Positions 35,131 to 43,641 are shown, counted from the stretch's first letter. The stretch is 64,000 bases of DNA from Pseudomonas allokribbensis (GCF_014863605.1 NZ_CP062252.1:2799001-2863000), one strand, 5' to 3'. The notes: generated by a model not told the origin, from the sequence alone. Translations and numbers: made by a program.

Positions 35131-35640
35131 ATGATGAACGCCATGCAGATGCAAATGCCGATGAACGCCAACATGCCGATGATGCCGATGACCGGCATGC
35201 CGATGATGATGGCGACCATGTCCTGCGAAATGATGGACGACGGCATGATGTGCAAGATGATGCCGGCCGCTGGCATGGACATGGCGATGTTCAAGAACAG
35301 CTGCGAAATGATGCAGATGATGATGGACTGCGGCATGCCGATGATGATGCATTGCGGCAACATGAGCATGATGTGCATGTCCCAGGCGGCCATGGCCATG
35401 CCGATGATGAACATGATGATGCCGATGCCGATGATGGGCATGCCGATGCCTTCGATGAAGTGCGTGATGGAATGCACCATGATGGCCGACTGCATGATGT
35501 GCAAAATCATGCCGATGCCGGGCATGAACATGGACATGATGAAAAACTGCTGCGCCCTGATGATGAAGATGATGAACGACTGCAGCATGCCGATGATGAT
35601 GAGCTGCAACGGCATGCCGATGATGTGCTGCACCTGCTGA
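35131..35640 (+). CDS. Extremely Met- and Cys-rich protein of unknown function
   Basis: This 169-residue protein contains about 72 Met (43%) and 17 Cys (10%), so more than half of the residues carry sulfur. It is built from irregular MxM, MPMM, CxMM and MMCK-type units with Pro, Gly, Asn and Asp between them (start MMNAMQMQMPMNANMPMMPM). There is no signal peptide, membrane helix or known domain. A GGGAGCT ribosome site lies directly upstream and a good terminator follows, so it is a genuine single-gene unit. Met/Cys clusters suggest copper(I) binding, an oxidant sink or sulfur storage; none can be shown here. I do not recognise the family. Confidence 0.75.
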   Translation: MMNAMQMQMPMNANMPMMPMTGMPMMMATMSCEMMDDGMMCKMMPAAGMDMAMFKNSCEMMQMMMDCGMPMMMHCGNMSMMCMSQAAMAMPMMNMMMPMPMMGMPMPSMKCVMECTMMADCMMCKIMPMPGMNMDMMKNCCALMMKMMNDCSMPMMMSCNGMPMMCCTC

Positions 35641-35656
35641 TTTCTGACCGCGCATG

Positions 35657-35693
35657 AAAAAGCCCCCGCAGCTTGATGCTGCCGGGGCTTTTG
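35657..35693. terminator. Rho-independent terminator, probably bidirectional
   Basis: AAAAGCCCCCGCAGC and GCTGCCGGGGCTTTT pair with one mismatch around a TTGAT loop, with A-run before and T-run after. It sits 17 bp after the Met/Cys-rich gene and 30 bp from the end of the convergent XRE-cupin gene, so it can serve both. Confidence 0.9.
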
Positions 35694-35721
35694 CATTTCT
35701 GGAATTCGGTGAAAACGGTTT

Positions 35722-36369
35722 TCAGTCCAGACGTTCGGGGTAGGTGACAACCAGATAGGCCACTGCCTCACTGTCAGCCGGATTGCGATAGCGGTGCGGC
35801 TGGTCGGCGTAGAACAGGATCGAGTCACCGGTCGACAGCAGATAACGCTCGTCGTTGACGCTGATCTCCAGCACGCCCTGGGACACCACCAGATTCTCCT
35901 GCACACCGGGGCCGTGGCCCTCGGAGTGATCCTCACCCAGGGGGCTCAGGCGTAATTCGTAGAATTCCGATTGGCGCGCCACATCGAACGGAAACAGCGC
36001 CCGACTGACAAATGCGCCGCTGGCACTCACCAGCCGTTTGCTCTGACTGGCCGACAACACGGCCACACCTTCGAACGCACGGTGCTCCAGAAACGCCGCC
36101 ACCGACACTTTCAAACCCTTGGCAATTTTGCACAGCACCTTGATCGACGGCACGCTGCGGCCGGACTCGATCTGCGCCAGCATCGCCCGGCTCACGCCGC
36201 ACTGGCGGGCGAGGGCATCCAGCGACAGATGCCGCTTGCCACGCAGGCGTTGCAGGTTCTGCGCGACGCGCTCGCAGATCGGGTCTTCTTCCAGTGATTC
36301 GAGGTTGTTCAGATCCAGCACGGGTTCGTCGGCGCTCGCCAGAAAGCGCGAGGGTTCACGTGCGTTCAC
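35722..36369 (-). CDS. XRE-family regulator with C-terminal cupin sensor
   Basis: This 215-residue protein has an N-terminal XRE helix-turn-helix (about residues 33-90: RVAQNLQRLRGKRHLSLDALARQCGVSRAMLAQIESGRSVPS, in part) and a C-terminal cupin_2 barrel (about 130-210: HSEGHGPGVQENLVVSQGVLEISV, DSILFYADQPHRYRN). Such regulators control amine, amino acid or sulfur metabolism and sense a small ligand in the cupin. The GTG start overlaps the stop of a small upstream gene (GTGA). The N-terminal extension in the longer frame overlaps that gene and is not used. Confidence 0.88.
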   Translation of the reverse strand: MNAREPSRFLASADEPVLDLNNLESLEEDPICERVAQNLQRLRGKRHLSLDALARQCGVSRAMLAQIESGRSVPSIKVLCKIAKGLKVSVAAFLEHRAFEGVAVLSASQSKRLVSASGAFVSRALFPFDVARQSEFYELRLSPLGEDHSEGHGPGVQENLVVSQGVLEISVNDERYLLSTGDSILFYADQPHRYRNPADSEAVAYLVVTYPERLD

Positions 36370-36527
36370 GCTTGACGCGGCTCGTCGGAACGAGCGGCCT
36401 GCGCCCACTGAAAAGCCTGGTAGCCGGCGTTGCGCGCATACATTTCCCACATGGCCCGGGCCCGTTGCTGAGCTTGGCGGCGTTTGCGGTAGGCGGCGAA
36501 GTCGATCAGGTTGTCGGTTGGATTCAT
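36366..36527 (-). CDS. Small protein translationally coupled to the XRE-cupin regulator
   Basis: This 53-residue protein is rich in Arg, Gln and Ala (MNPTDNLIDFAAYRKRRQAQ at the start, then QRARAMWEMYARNAGYQAF). It has no known domain. Its stop overlaps the GTG start of the regulator, which favours a real, coupled gene; a moderate ribosome site (GTGAAGTG) precedes it. It might be a partner or modulator of the regulator. Confidence 0.6.
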   Translation of the reverse strand: MNPTDNLIDFAAYRKRRQAQQRARAMWEMYARNAGYQAFQWAQAARSDEPRQA

Positions 36528-36632
36528 GGCGCACTTCACTGTGATCAATGACGGGATGAGCTGAGAGTACGCCGATATTTTTATAACGATAAATACTGAT
36601 TTTGTATTTATTAATTCTTTTAGGTTATTTAT

Positions 36633-37544
36633 TCAGCGCCCCTCATGCTGCTTGCGATAAGCCCCCGGTTGCACCCCCACCGACTTGGCAAACGCCCGTG
36701 TGAACGCGGCAATCGACTGATAGCCCACGGCAGCGCAAACCTGCTCGACCGTGTGATTGTTCTTCAGTAACTGGCAGGCATGGCGGATGCGCAGCGCCAG
36801 CAGTACCTGCCCTGGCGACTGGCCTGCGAGTTCGTTGAAGCGTTTGAAGAACGCCGAGCGCGAGAGTCCGATGCAGGCCGCCATGCTTTCCAGCGACCAC
36901 GGCAGTTGCGGTTGCTCGATCAGTCGGTCCAGCAGCGGCGCGAATTGCGGATTGCGCGCCAGCGCTACCAGTCCGCCGAGTGACGGGTTGTCGGCCATCT
37001 GTTGGCGCAGTACATACAGAAACAGCAGGTGACTCAGCCGCTCCAGCAGCGCCGAAGAGGGCGTCGGCTGGCGTTCGCATTCTTCCAGGATCAACTCGAA
37101 CAAGGCCCGCGCCGCACTGGAAGAAGGATCCCCCGCTCGCAGGACGATCCAGTGCGGCAAGCCTTCGATGATCAGCGACGACAGCCCTGATTTGAAGTGG
37201 AAGAACCCACAGACCAGCCCGACGCCATCCTCTGCCTGGCTGTCCAGAGCCGTCATGGTCATGCGCGGCAAGGTCTGCGCGATGCCTGAGTCTTCAGCGC
37301 TGGACAGCCGATAGTTGAGGTCGCGCAGCAGGAACACCGCATCGCCGGCATTCAGGCGTAAGGCCTGAGTCTCGCCCTCGATGTGCAGCCAGCAATGGCC
37401 CTGAACGATGAGGTGAAAACTGGCCCGCGCCAGGCCATGCGTGCTGGCGTGCCAGCCGCCGCAATAGCGGCCGACATGGAACAGGCTGGCGTCGAGTTCG
37501 AGGCTCTCTAATAACCAATCAACCAGTGGGCTGGACGAAATCAT
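36633..37544 (-). CDS. AraC-family regulator with cupin sensor, divergent from the sulfonate-type operon
   Basis: This 303-residue protein has an N-terminal AraC-type cupin domain (FHVGRYCGGWHASTHGLARASFHLIVQGHCWLHIEG, in part) and a C-terminal double helix-turn-helix (MAACIGLSRSAFFKRFNELAGQSP, VCAAVGYQSIAAFTRAFAKSVGVQPGAYR). It is divergent from the AhpD-like gene across 104 bp, the usual arrangement for a ligand-responsive activator of that operon. From memory, P. aeruginosa PA2327-PA2332 has the same order and orientation. Confidence 0.88.
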   Translation of the reverse strand: MISSSPLVDWLLESLELDASLFHVGRYCGGWHASTHGLARASFHLIVQGHCWLHIEGETQALRLNAGDAVFLLRDLNYRLSSAEDSGIAQTLPRMTMTALDSQAEDGVGLVCGFFHFKSGLSSLIIEGLPHWIVLRAGDPSSSAARALFELILEECERQPTPSSALLERLSHLLFLYVLRQQMADNPSLGGLVALARNPQFAPLLDRLIEQPQLPWSLESMAACIGLSRSAFFKRFNELAGQSPGQVLLALRIRHACQLLKNNHTVEQVCAAVGYQSIAAFTRAFAKSVGVQPGAYRKQHEGR

Positions 37545-37648
37545 CTAATGGAAACACTCAGGAGCAAGTAATCGCTACTTTAGAATATGGATCGGAATTC
37601 TTATAACCAACAGACTGGCCCGACACCCCAATAGCAGGAGTCCAGCCC
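37545..37648. promoter_or_regulatory. Divergent promoter region between the AraC regulator and the AhpD-like operon
   Basis: This 104-bp intergenic segment must hold both promoters. An AGAAT...ATTCT inverted repeat lies within about 37581-37600, and TATAAC just after it could be a -10 for the rightward operon. AraC-type binding here is inferred from the arrangement. Confidence 0.5.
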
Positions 37649-38194
37649 ATGTCACGCGTCACGCTACACACCTTGCAAAGCGCGCCCGAAGCGGCCCGGC
37701 CGTTTCTTGAAAATGCGCAGAAGAATTCCGGGTTCATTCCGAACCTGCTGGCCGTTCTGGCCAACGCGCCGGCCGCGCTGGAAACCTACGTTACGGTATC
37801 GGCGCTCAATGGCAAAGCCGAGTTGAGTCTGGCCGAGCGCGAAGTGGTGCAGTTGATCGCAGCGACTAACCATGGATGCGATTTCTGTGTCGCAGGTCAT
37901 ACCGCCGTCGCGCTGAACAAGGCAAAACTGCCACAGGAAGTGGTCAGCGCATTGCGTGAGCGGGCGACCGTTCCCGAGCAAAAGCTTGAGACGCTGGCGG
38001 CGTTCACCCGTGAAGTGATCGCCACCCGTGGCAACGTCAGTGAGCAGACCTACAACCAGTTCAAGGCCGCCGGTTACACCGAAGGCAACGCGCTGGAAGT
38101 GATTCTCGGCGTGAGCCTGGCGACCCTGTGCAACTTCGCCAACGTGTTCGCCGATACGCCGCTCAACCCGGAGCTGGCGCCGTACCGCGCGTGA
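37649..38194 (+). CDS. AhpD-like / carboxymuconolactone decarboxylase family protein
   Basis: This 181-residue protein has the CMD/AhpD fold with the redox motif Cys77-Cys80 and His84 (HGCDFCVAGH) and upstream Glu (LAEREVVQLI) as in alkylhydroperoxidases. It probably removes peroxides or assists the neighbouring flavoenzyme-like protein. AGGAG precedes the ATG. It is the first gene of a five-gene operon with an acyl-CoA dehydrogenase-like protein and a sulfonate-type ABC importer. Confidence 0.85.
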   Translation: MSRVTLHTLQSAPEAARPFLENAQKNSGFIPNLLAVLANAPAALETYVTVSALNGKAELSLAEREVVQLIAATNHGCDFCVAGHTAVALNKAKLPQEVVSALRERATVPEQKLETLAAFTREVIATRGNVSEQTYNQFKAAGYTEGNALEVILGVSLATLCNFANVFADTPLNPELAPYRA

Positions 38195-38256
38195 CCGGCG
38201 GATCGATTCAGGCAGCGTGGTCTATGGTTGACGCTGCGTACAAGGAGAGAAACGAC

Positions 38257-39327
38257 ATGCTCGATCCGGCATTGAGTCAATGGCTGGACACCCACGCCCA
38301 GGCCCTGGACCTGGGCGACAGTGATCCGCAGCAAGTGCTGACGCAACTGGCGGCGGCCGATGTCCTGCGGGTTGGTATCAGTCCGTCATTGGGCGGCAGC
38401 GGCGGCGACATCAACGACGCCGTGGAAGTGCTGGCCGAAGTGGCCAGTCATTCGCTGGCAGCGGCTTTTGTGTTCTGGGGCCAGCGGGCGTTTATCGAAT
38501 ACCTGCTGCAGAGCCCGAACGTGACACTGCGCGAGCGGCTGTTGCCCTCGTTGATCAGCGGCGAACTGGCCGGTGCGACCGGGCTGTCGAACGCGATGAA
38601 ATTCCTCTCGGGCATCGAGGCCCTGCAAGTGCGCGCTCGCACCGAAGGCAACGGCTGGAGCCTCGGAGGCCGGTTGCATTGGGTGACCAATCTGCGCAAA
38701 AGCGGCTTCGTCGTCGCCGCTGCGATTGAGCACGAAGAGGGCGGCTCACCGTTTGTGCTGGCGATTCCCGGCGAGGCCACTGGTGTGTTGCGTTCGGCGG
38801 ATCTGCAACTGATGGGCTTGCAGTCAAGCAACACGGCGGCCATCGATTTTGCCCAGGTTCAGGTCGGTCGCGAGTGGTTGCTGCATGGCGATGCGCGGGC
38901 GTTTTTGCCGGCGGTGCGTCCGGCGTTTCTCGGCTTGCAATGTGGTCTGGCCATCGGTCTGGCGCGGCGCGCCTTGAGCGAAGTGCAAAGCCATTTGCAG
39001 GACGGTCGCTCGATCCTGCTGGAGCCGCTGCATGAACAGCGCGAACAGTTGCAACACACGGTGGAACAACTCAAACAGGGCCTGCTCGATGGCCGCTTCC
39101 TGGCAAGGCCCGCTGCGTTGTTCCAGCTGCGCATCGCCCTTGCCGAATCGGCGGCCAGCGCGGTGCAACTGGAGTTGCAGGCCAGTGGCGGCAAAGCCTA
39201 TCTGACCGAACATGGCAGCGGGTTCGCCCGGCGCTGGCGCGAGTCGGCATTCGTGCCGATCGTCACGCCGAGCCTGGTGCAATTGCGCGCCGAACTGCAA
39301 CGGCAGAAGCGGGAAGCGGCGGTATGA
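38257..39327 (+). CDS. Acyl-CoA dehydrogenase-like flavoprotein
   Basis: This 356-residue protein is related to acyl-CoA dehydrogenases and to the FMNH2-dependent SfnC/DszC-type monooxygenases that share the fold. Visible features are SPSLGGSGGDINDAVEVLAEVA, GELAGATGLSNAMKFLSG and a C-terminal helical bundle (QASGGKAYLTEHGSGFARRWRES). The start at 38257 is set by AAGGAGAG; the frame is open 129 bp further upstream inside the previous gene. Next to a sulfonate-type transporter it may cleave a C-S bond, an inference from similar operons. Confidence 0.8.
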   Translation: MLDPALSQWLDTHAQALDLGDSDPQQVLTQLAAADVLRVGISPSLGGSGGDINDAVEVLAEVASHSLAAAFVFWGQRAFIEYLLQSPNVTLRERLLPSLISGELAGATGLSNAMKFLSGIEALQVRARTEGNGWSLGGRLHWVTNLRKSGFVVAAAIEHEEGGSPFVLAIPGEATGVLRSADLQLMGLQSSNTAAIDFAQVQVGREWLLHGDARAFLPAVRPAFLGLQCGLAIGLARRALSEVQSHLQDGRSILLEPLHEQREQLQHTVEQLKQGLLDGRFLARPAALFQLRIALAESAASAVQLELQASGGKAYLTEHGSGFARRWRESAFVPIVTPSLVQLRAELQRQKREAAV

Positions 39328-40166
39328 CTCAGCCGTTGCTGCATGCCCGCGACATCAGTCTCGGCTATCCGCGCGCCGAAGGCTGGCACACGGTGCTGGA
39401 GGCGTTTAACTTGCAGTTGCAGCCGGGTGAAGTGGTGTCGATCCTCGGCCCCAGCGGCGTCGGCAAATCCAGTCTGTTGCGGGTGCTGGCGGGGTTGCAA
39501 CCGGCGCAGCGCGGCAGCGTCAGCCTGCTCGGTGAACCGCTGAGCGGTCCCCACCCACGGGTGGCGGTGGCGTTTCAGGATCCGAGCCTGTTGCCCTGGC
39601 TGACGCTGGAAAAGAACGTGGCGTTCGGCCTCGACTTCGCCCGTCAACCGCACCTGAGTGCCGAGCAACGCAAGGCGCGGGTCGACCACGCCATCGCCGC
39701 AGTCGGCCTGGAACACGCCCGGCAGTTTCACCCGGCGCAGTTGTCCGGCGGCATGGCCCAGCGCACCGCACTGGCCCGGTGCCTGGCACGGCAGCCGCAA
39801 GTTCTGTTGCTCGACGAACCGTTCGGTGCGCTGGATGAAATCACCCGCGCCGACATGCAACAGCTGTTGCTGCAACTGATCGCCGAGCACAACACTGCAG
39901 CGCTGCTGATCACTCACGACATTGACGAAGCCCTGCTGCTTTCCGAGCGGATTCTGCTACTGGGTAACAGCCCGGCGCGGATCCTCGGCGAATGGCGCGT
40001 CGACCTGCCTCAGCCCCGCGCCGAGCTGGTGGACGAACTGGGTGCGCTGCGTATCGATATCCTCAAAACCCTTCGGCGGGCGAGCCGCAATCCACTTACC
40101 CCACCTTTGCCCGAACCGTCGGAGATTGATCATGTGCCTGGACGACTTCACTCACACACGTCGTGA
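39324..40166 (+). CDS. SsuB/TauB-like ABC transporter ATP-binding protein
   Basis: This 280-residue ATPase belongs to the nitrate/sulfonate/taurine family. Walker A is GPSGVGKSS, the signature is LSGGMAQR, Walker B is VLLLDEPFGALDE and the switch is LITHDID. It overlaps the preceding gene (ATGA) and its end overlaps the binding-protein gene by 35 bp. It energises uptake by the permease at 41331. Confidence 0.9.
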   Translation: MTQPLLHARDISLGYPRAEGWHTVLEAFNLQLQPGEVVSILGPSGVGKSSLLRVLAGLQPAQRGSVSLLGEPLSGPHPRVAVAFQDPSLLPWLTLEKNVAFGLDFARQPHLSAEQRKARVDHAIAAVGLEHARQFHPAQLSGGMAQRTALARCLARQPQVLLLDEPFGALDEITRADMQQLLLQLIAEHNTAALLITHDIDEALLLSERILLLGNSPARILGEWRVDLPQPRAELVDELGALRIDILKTLRRASRNPLTPPLPEPSEIDHVPGRLHSHTS

Positions 40167-41334
40167 CTTCCTCAAACTCAGCGCCTTACTGACCGCAGGC
40201 GGCGCTCTGCCGCTGCTCAACAGCCTCAATGCCCGCGCTGCGTCGGAGCCGAACGCGCCGGTGCGCATCGGCTACCTGCCGATCACCGACGCCACGCCAT
40301 TGCTGGTGGCGCACAACAACGGGCTGTTCGAAGCCGAAGGCATCCAGGCCGAGCGCCCGGTGCTGTTACGCAGTTGGGCGCAGGTGATCGAGGCGTTCCT
40401 GTCGGGGCAGGTCAACGTGATTCACCTGCTGTCGCCAATGACCGTCTGGGCCCGCTACGGCAGTAAGGTGCCGGCCAAGGTCGTGGCCTGGAACCATGTC
40501 GGCGGCTCCGGCCTGACTGTGGCCCAGGGGATCACCGAGGTCAAACAGTTGGCCGGGCAAACGGTGGCGATTCCGTTCTGGTATTCGATCCACAACGTGG
40601 TGGTGCAGCAGTTGTTTCGCGATCACGGACTGCTGCCGGTGAGCAAACCGGCAAGTGCCGCGCTGGCCGCCAACGAGGTCAACCTGGTGGTATTGCCGCC
40701 CTCGGACATGCCGCCGGCACTGGCCGGCAAACGCATCGCCGGTTACATCGTCGCCGAGCCGTTCAATGCGTTGGCCGAAGAACTCAAGGTCGGGCGGGTG
40801 CAGCGTTTTACCGGCGACGTCTGGCGCAATCACGCTTGCTGCGTGGTGTTCATGCACGAGCAGGATCTGAACAACCGCCCCGAGTGGTCGCAGAAAGTGG
40901 TCAACGCCATCGTCAAGGCGCAACTCTGGACCCGCGACAACCGCGCCGAGGCCGCGAAGCTGTTATCCAGGGACGGCGACAACCGCTACACGCCCCATGC
41001 CCAGACCGTGTTGAACCGCGTACTGGCGCCGGCCGCCGCAGATCGCGAGCAATACCTGGTCAGCGGCGCAATCCAGCACAGCCATTGGGACGAGCAGCGC
41101 ATCGACTTCCAGCCGTACCCGTTCCCCAGCTACACCGAAGAACTGGTCAAACGCCTCAAGGACACGCTGATCGAGGGCGACAAAGGCTTCCTCGCCAGCC
41201 TCGACCCGCAGCACACAGCCAAGGATCTGGTGGACGACCGCTTCGTGCGCAACGCCATTGCAGCGGTCGGCGGGATGAAGGCGTTCGGCTTGCCCGAAGG
41301 CTTTGAGCGCAGCGAGGAGTTCAGTCTCCGATGA
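40132..41334 (+). CDS. Tat-exported ABC substrate-binding protein, sulfonate/nitrate type
   Basis: This 400-residue protein starts with a twin-arginine signal (THTRRDFLKLSALLTAGGAL). The binding fold follows: VRIGYLPITDATPLLVAHNNGLFEAEGI (in part), then LSGQVNVIHLLSPMTVWARYG, GQTVAIPFWYS and NRPEWSQKVVNAIVKA. Tat export suggests folding, possibly with a cofactor or metal, before export. ATG at 40132 follows GGAGATT and lies inside the end of the ATPase gene. The ligand is probably an alkylsulfonate or related compound. Confidence 0.87.
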   Translation: MCLDDFTHTRRDFLKLSALLTAGGALPLLNSLNARAASEPNAPVRIGYLPITDATPLLVAHNNGLFEAEGIQAERPVLLRSWAQVIEAFLSGQVNVIHLLSPMTVWARYGSKVPAKVVAWNHVGGSGLTVAQGITEVKQLAGQTVAIPFWYSIHNVVVQQLFRDHGLLPVSKPASAALAANEVNLVVLPPSDMPPALAGKRIAGYIVAEPFNALAEELKVGRVQRFTGDVWRNHACCVVFMHEQDLNNRPEWSQKVVNAIVKAQLWTRDNRAEAAKLLSRDGDNRYTPHAQTVLNRVLAPAAADREQYLVSGAIQHSHWDEQRIDFQPYPFPSYTEELVKRLKDTLIEGDKGFLASLDPQHTAKDLVDDRFVRNAIAAVGGMKAFGLPEGFERSEEFSLR

Positions 41335-42095
41335 GCAAGTCGAGTTCACCCATCGTCCACGGGTTGTTGGGCGCGGCAGGATTGCTGGGGTTGTTATTGC
41401 TGTGGTGGCTGGGTGTGCATCTGGCCGGTGGAGGCGATGGTCTGGCGGCGCGGTTTTCGCCGCAGGCGACGTTGGTCAGCCTCGTTGAGTTATTGGGGCG
41501 GGCCGAGCTCTACGAACATGTGCTGGTCAGCCTGAAACGGATCGTGGTCGGCTTGCTGCTGGCCTTGCTGATTGGCGTGCCGCTGGGGCTGATGATCGGC
41601 AGCTACCGGCATCTCGAATCGGCGACCACACCTGCCTTTCAGTTCTTGCGAATGATCTCGCCGTTGTCGTGGATGCCGGTGGTGGTCATGCTGATGGGCG
41701 TGGGCGATCAGCCGATCTATTTCCTGCTGACCTTCGCCGCGATCTGGCCGATCCTGCTGAACACCGCCGCCGGGGTACGCCAGCTCGATCCACGCTGGCT
41801 GCAATTGAGCCGCAGCCTCAGTGCCACACGCTGGGAAACCTTGCGCAAAGTCATCCTGCCTGGCGTGCTCGGTCACGTGTTGACCGGGGTTCGGCTGTCG
41901 ATCGGGATTCTGTGGATCGTGCTGGTGCCGTGCGAAATGCTTGGTGTCAGCGCAGGGCTGGGCTACTTCATCCTCGACACGCGGGATCGGCTGGCGTACT
42001 CGGAATTGATGGCGATGGTGCTGTTGATCGGTGTACTCGGATTTGCCCTTGATGCGCTGGCTCGAGGACTGCACCGGCGCTGGGCACCGGCCTGA
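41331..42095 (+). CDS. SsuC/TauC-like ABC transporter permease
   Basis: This 254-residue inner membrane protein has about six hydrophobic segments and the family coupling loop DPRWLQLSRSLSATRWETLRKVILPG (in part: SxxATxWxxLRKVxLPG). It overlaps the binding-protein gene by ATGA and is the last gene of the operon. Together with the two preceding genes it makes a complete importer. Confidence 0.9.
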   Translation: MSKSSSPIVHGLLGAAGLLGLLLLWWLGVHLAGGGDGLAARFSPQATLVSLVELLGRAELYEHVLVSLKRIVVGLLLALLIGVPLGLMIGSYRHLESATTPAFQFLRMISPLSWMPVVVMLMGVGDQPIYFLLTFAAIWPILLNTAAGVRQLDPRWLQLSRSLSATRWETLRKVILPGVLGHVLTGVRLSIGILWIVLVPCEMLGVSAGLGYFILDTRDRLAYSELMAMVLLIGVLGFALDALARGLHRRWAPA

Positions 42096-42125
42096 ACATC
42101 GAATGGCTGCTCAGGCCGGGACCGA

Positions 42126-43568
42126 TCACTCAAAGACCTTGAGGGACCATTTTTTCTCCCAGCCTTTTCCGGAGAAGTGAAGGGGTACAAACAGTCCGTA
42201 AGTCTGCAGATACGCGTAGGTGATCGTGCCGTCACCGATGATGTCGTTTGCGCCAGTGCAACCGATGATTTTGGCAGTACCGGTCCAGGACGGATAAATC
42301 TCGTTGGCAGCCTTTTGTTCCTTGACGTCGCAGTTGAACTGTTTTTCGATCAGCGGTTTGGGCTCCTCGTACCACTTGTGAGGCCTTTGAATCGTGTAAC
42401 TCAGATGCGCGCCGAGCGGCATGGTCGCCCAGTCGCCGGTGAACCTGAGATCGGTGAGGCCTTCTTCCTCTGTTTCCAGAGGTCTTTTATAAGCAAACGT
42501 GGATTTGGCGAGGGGGATCAATCCGCGAAAACTCAATTCGACCGACTGATGCAGATCGAAGCCTGAACGTTCGGTCAGTTGGCTGCCCGCCCTGGCCGGA
42601 AGGAATTTATTCATCGGCCCCATGCGTGGCGGCTCGCTTGGCTGGCCTTGGGAAGTAATGACCGTTGACTGTCGCAGACGAGCGACGCTTTTTTCCGGCT
42701 CGGGCATCTTCAAGGCTTCGATGGCCTGCTTGACGGTTGGCGCCAGCTCGGGCTCCGGCAACACAAAGGGCTTCAGCTCGCGGCCGGTGAAAAGTCTGAG
42801 CTGATCCAGCGCCAGCGGCCTGGTGCAGACTTGCTGAAAGATCCGGCGCTGATCATCGTCGAGATTTTTCAGGTCAACCGGTTCGCGTGCAGCCTTCAAC
42901 TCCCCCTCAAGCACATTGCCTTTTTTGCTGAGCGAGAAGGTGCTGAGCGCCGTGAGTTGCTGTGAGACACAGTCAGCTGTCCAGCGTTGCCTCACCTGTG
43001 AATACAAGGAAACCTTGTCCGCCGTGAGTGTCTCGGCGGGAAGCACCCGGGCTGACCAGAACGTCACTGAATGTCCGTCTGCTTTCAGGTTGGCCTGGTC
43101 GATCATTTGCCAGACCTGATCTTCGGCGGCCGAAATCACTCGCCATTGCGGCGTTGCGGTTCGGGCGCACACGTCTTTGAATTGAGCGCTTTGCAGGAAT
43201 TGTTTCTTTTGTTTGTCTGGCAGCTGTCTGCGATCGCTGGCACCCCGGCGTTCGGTCGTGAGAACCACGCCACCGGAGTTGGTCATGTAGGCCATCTGCG
43301 CATCCGGTCGATGGCAGTCCCCATCAAATCGCACGAGGTAATACCGCTTTCCCTCAATGGGAGGCTTCACCAGGTAAGTGACGATGTCGGCCTCACGCAC
43401 GATCGAGTCGGGGGCAGGCGTTACCTTCAAGGCTTCATCGAAGATTTTGAACGCAATCGGAGGCGGCTTGGGGGTTGTGTCTATGCCATAGAGCGACTGG
43501 CAACCGGACAGTGCGACAACCAGAAAAATCGGGGATAACCGTTTGAGATGATAAATCGTGGCGTCCAT
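42126..43568 (-). CDS. Large lipoprotein of unknown function
   Basis: This 480-residue protein has a lipobox signal peptide (IFLVVALSGCQSL; Cys23). The remainder is soluble, with several Cys and no domain I recognise (VTYLVKPPIEGKRYYLVRFDGDC, FFNCDVKEQ-like regions near the end). It is probably an outer membrane or periplasmic lipoprotein. The gene stands alone, convergent with the permease at 42095 and with slightly lower GC than its neighbours. Confidence 0.65.
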   Translation of the reverse strand: MDATIYHLKRLSPIFLVVALSGCQSLYGIDTTPKPPPIAFKIFDEALKVTPAPDSIVREADIVTYLVKPPIEGKRYYLVRFDGDCHRPDAQMAYMTNSGGVVLTTERRGASDRRQLPDKQKKQFLQSAQFKDVCARTATPQWRVISAAEDQVWQMIDQANLKADGHSVTFWSARVLPAETLTADKVSLYSQVRQRWTADCVSQQLTALSTFSLSKKGNVLEGELKAAREPVDLKNLDDDQRRIFQQVCTRPLALDQLRLFTGRELKPFVLPEPELAPTVKQAIEALKMPEPEKSVARLRQSTVITSQGQPSEPPRMGPMNKFLPARAGSQLTERSGFDLHQSVELSFRGLIPLAKSTFAYKRPLETEEEGLTDLRFTGDWATMPLGAHLSYTIQRPHKWYEEPKPLIEKQFNCDVKEQKAANEIYPSWTGTAKIIGCTGANDIIGDGTITYAYLQTYGLFVPLHFSGKGWEKKWSLKVFE

Positions 43569-43641
43569 GCGGAATCTGCTGAGAATTAAAATGATGGCAT
43601 ATTAGCATTATCCCTTGCCATCACAGATGCCGGCCAGCGAT

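Noticed and set aside
34895..35134. 79-codon open frame upstream of the Met/Cys-rich gene
   Set aside because: It begins with TTG, has no ribosome site, runs into the next gene's start and has no recognisable features.
35131..35640. Repetitive DNA taken as a CRISPR or minisatellite array
   Set aside because: The repetition comes from irregular ATG-rich codons; there are no equal-length repeats separated by unique spacers.
35116..35655. Long His-rich reading frame on the minus strand opposite the Met/Cys-rich gene
   Set aside because: ATG codons read on the other strand in this register give CAT (His), so the frame is an automatic shadow of the Met-rich gene. It lacks a ribosome site, while the plus strand has one and a terminator.
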